Positions 63,503 through 64,000 of a stretch of DNA of 64,000 nucleotides are shown piece after piece. The DNA comes from Sphingopyxis macrogoltabida (GTDB lineage: Bacteria; Pseudomonadota; Alphaproteobacteria; Sphingomonadales; Sphingomonadaceae). The position numbers and the translations under genes were made by a program. The notes under the pieces were generated by a model that was not told where the DNA came from, ran no database searches, and saw only the letters and a list, made by a program, of their open reading frames with translations. The stretch covers positions 1,615,001-1,679,000 of the forward strand of contig NZ_CP012700.1 of the NCBI RefSeq assembly GCF_001307295.1, given 5' to 3'. Each line of letters starts with the position of its first letter. The stretch's first letter is position 1.

Positions 63503-64000
63503 TCAGTCCCCCGCCAGTTCCCGCAACAACGCCGCACTTTCCGCGTCGGCCGGAAAAAAGGCTTCGATCGCTAGTTCCGACAGGGTGATGTCGACCGGAG
63601 TGCCGAAGATCGTGACTGTCGAGACGAACGAGATGCGTCCGGCAGGGGTTTCCAGCGCCAGCGGCACCGCGATGCTGCTCACCGGCCCGGCGGCATTGTC
63701 GTTGGCCTCGACCGCATAGCCCGCGATCTCGTCGCGCAGCGATGCCAACGCCGGATCGGCACTCGCTTCGATCTGGAGGTCGAGCCGATGCAGGATATGC
63801 GCGCGCCACATCGCATAATTGGCGATCTGCGGTGCGAGGCCTTCGGGATGCAGCGCGAGGCGCAGCACATTGACCGGTGGCGCGAGGAGGTTGGGCGAAA
63901 CCTGCCCGATCAGGACCCCGACCGCGGCATTCGCAGCGACCATATTCCAGTGCCGGTCGACCGCGAGCGCCGGATAGGGCTCGTGCCCCTTCAGCACATG
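63503..64000 (-). CDS. XRE regulator with MmyB-like ligand-binding domain, C-terminal part
   Basis: The frame runs out of the right edge, so the N-terminal helix-turn-helix is not seen. The visible part reads VLKGHEPYPALAVDRHWNMVAANAAVG, then LRLALHPEGLAPQIANYAMWRAHIL and VSTVTIFGTPVDITLSELAIEAFFPAD. This is the MmyB-like (PAS-type) ligand-binding domain found after an XRE helix-turn-helix in many actinobacterial and proteobacterial regulators. In known members the ligand is fatty-acid-like; here it is unknown. The GTG at 63997 is not the true start. Confidence 0.85.
   Translation of the reverse strand, partial: HVLKGHEPYPALAVDRHWNMVAANAAVGVLIGQVSPNLLAPPVNVLRLALHPEGLAPQIANYAMWRAHILHRLDLQIEASADPALASLRDEIAGYAVEANDNAAGPVSSIAVPLALETPAGRISFVSTVTIFGTPVDITLSELAIEAFFPADAESAALLRELAGD

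Overview
The window is a GC-rich chromosomal segment of an alphaproteobacterium, most likely a sphingomonad of the Sphingopyxis type (inference). Supporting evidence is a C4-pathway 5-aminolevulinate synthase (hemA), the lepB-rnc-era order, a large TonB-dependent receptor with the 'VVTGSRI' plug motif, an ornithine decarboxylase plus carboxyspermidine-type polyamine route, the PHA regulator PhaR, and repeated extragenic palindromes with the core CGTCATCCCGG. Genes are densely packed, with many ATGA/GTGA/TTGA stop-start overlaps. I see no prophage, insertion sequence, CRISPR array, tRNA or rRNA. Both edges cut genes: an RNA methyltransferase on the left and an MmyB-type regulator on the right.

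Layout. 1-4 kb: RNA methyltransferase tail, two MAPEG membrane proteins, a CaiB/BaiF CoA-transferase and an MFS exporter. 4.2-12.8 kb: polyamine region, with ornithine decarboxylase, then (after a divergent cNMP/thioredoxin-reductase-like fusion) a minus-strand run holding carboxy(nor)spermidine dehydrogenase and decarboxylase together with a hydrolase, a DMT-like protein, a Tat-exported glycosylasparaginase and a small unknown. 12.8-19.6 kb: threonine dehydratase, a lipoprotein, a btaA-btaB betaine-lipid pair, a GNAT protein, and hemA coupled to a nitroreductase. 19.5-28.9 kb: murI, plsY-dprA, two exported unknowns (one a VWA protein), topA and a secretory-lipase-like hydrolase. 28.9-34.9 kb: lepB-rnc-era, pgi and gor.

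36-48.9 kb is a propionyl-CoA/methylmalonyl-CoA locus. A divergent ScfR/MccR-type regulator faces pccB across a short gap packed with TTTGCAAA-like repeats. pccB is followed by methylmalonyl-CoA epimerase, mutase, a MetY-type enzyme, biotin synthase and pccA. Together they can make the biotin cofactor, carboxylate propionyl-CoA, epimerise the product and convert it to succinyl-CoA. Four small or medium exported proteins of unknown role are interleaved, three of them translationally coupled to the preceding enzyme gene.

48.9-64 kb: a POT-family peptide transporter, a MAPEG protein, a cyclase, an MHS-family transporter with a large extra loop, alr, a 1053-residue TonB-dependent receptor, phaR, proS, an exported Gly/Tyr-rich protein, rnr and the truncated MmyB-type regulator.

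The best candidates for something not well described are the cysteine-less cNMP/glutaredoxin-like/thioredoxin-reductase-like fusion, the pattern of exported proteins in the propionate locus, and the two-level palindromic repeats. Everything here is read from sequence without database searches.
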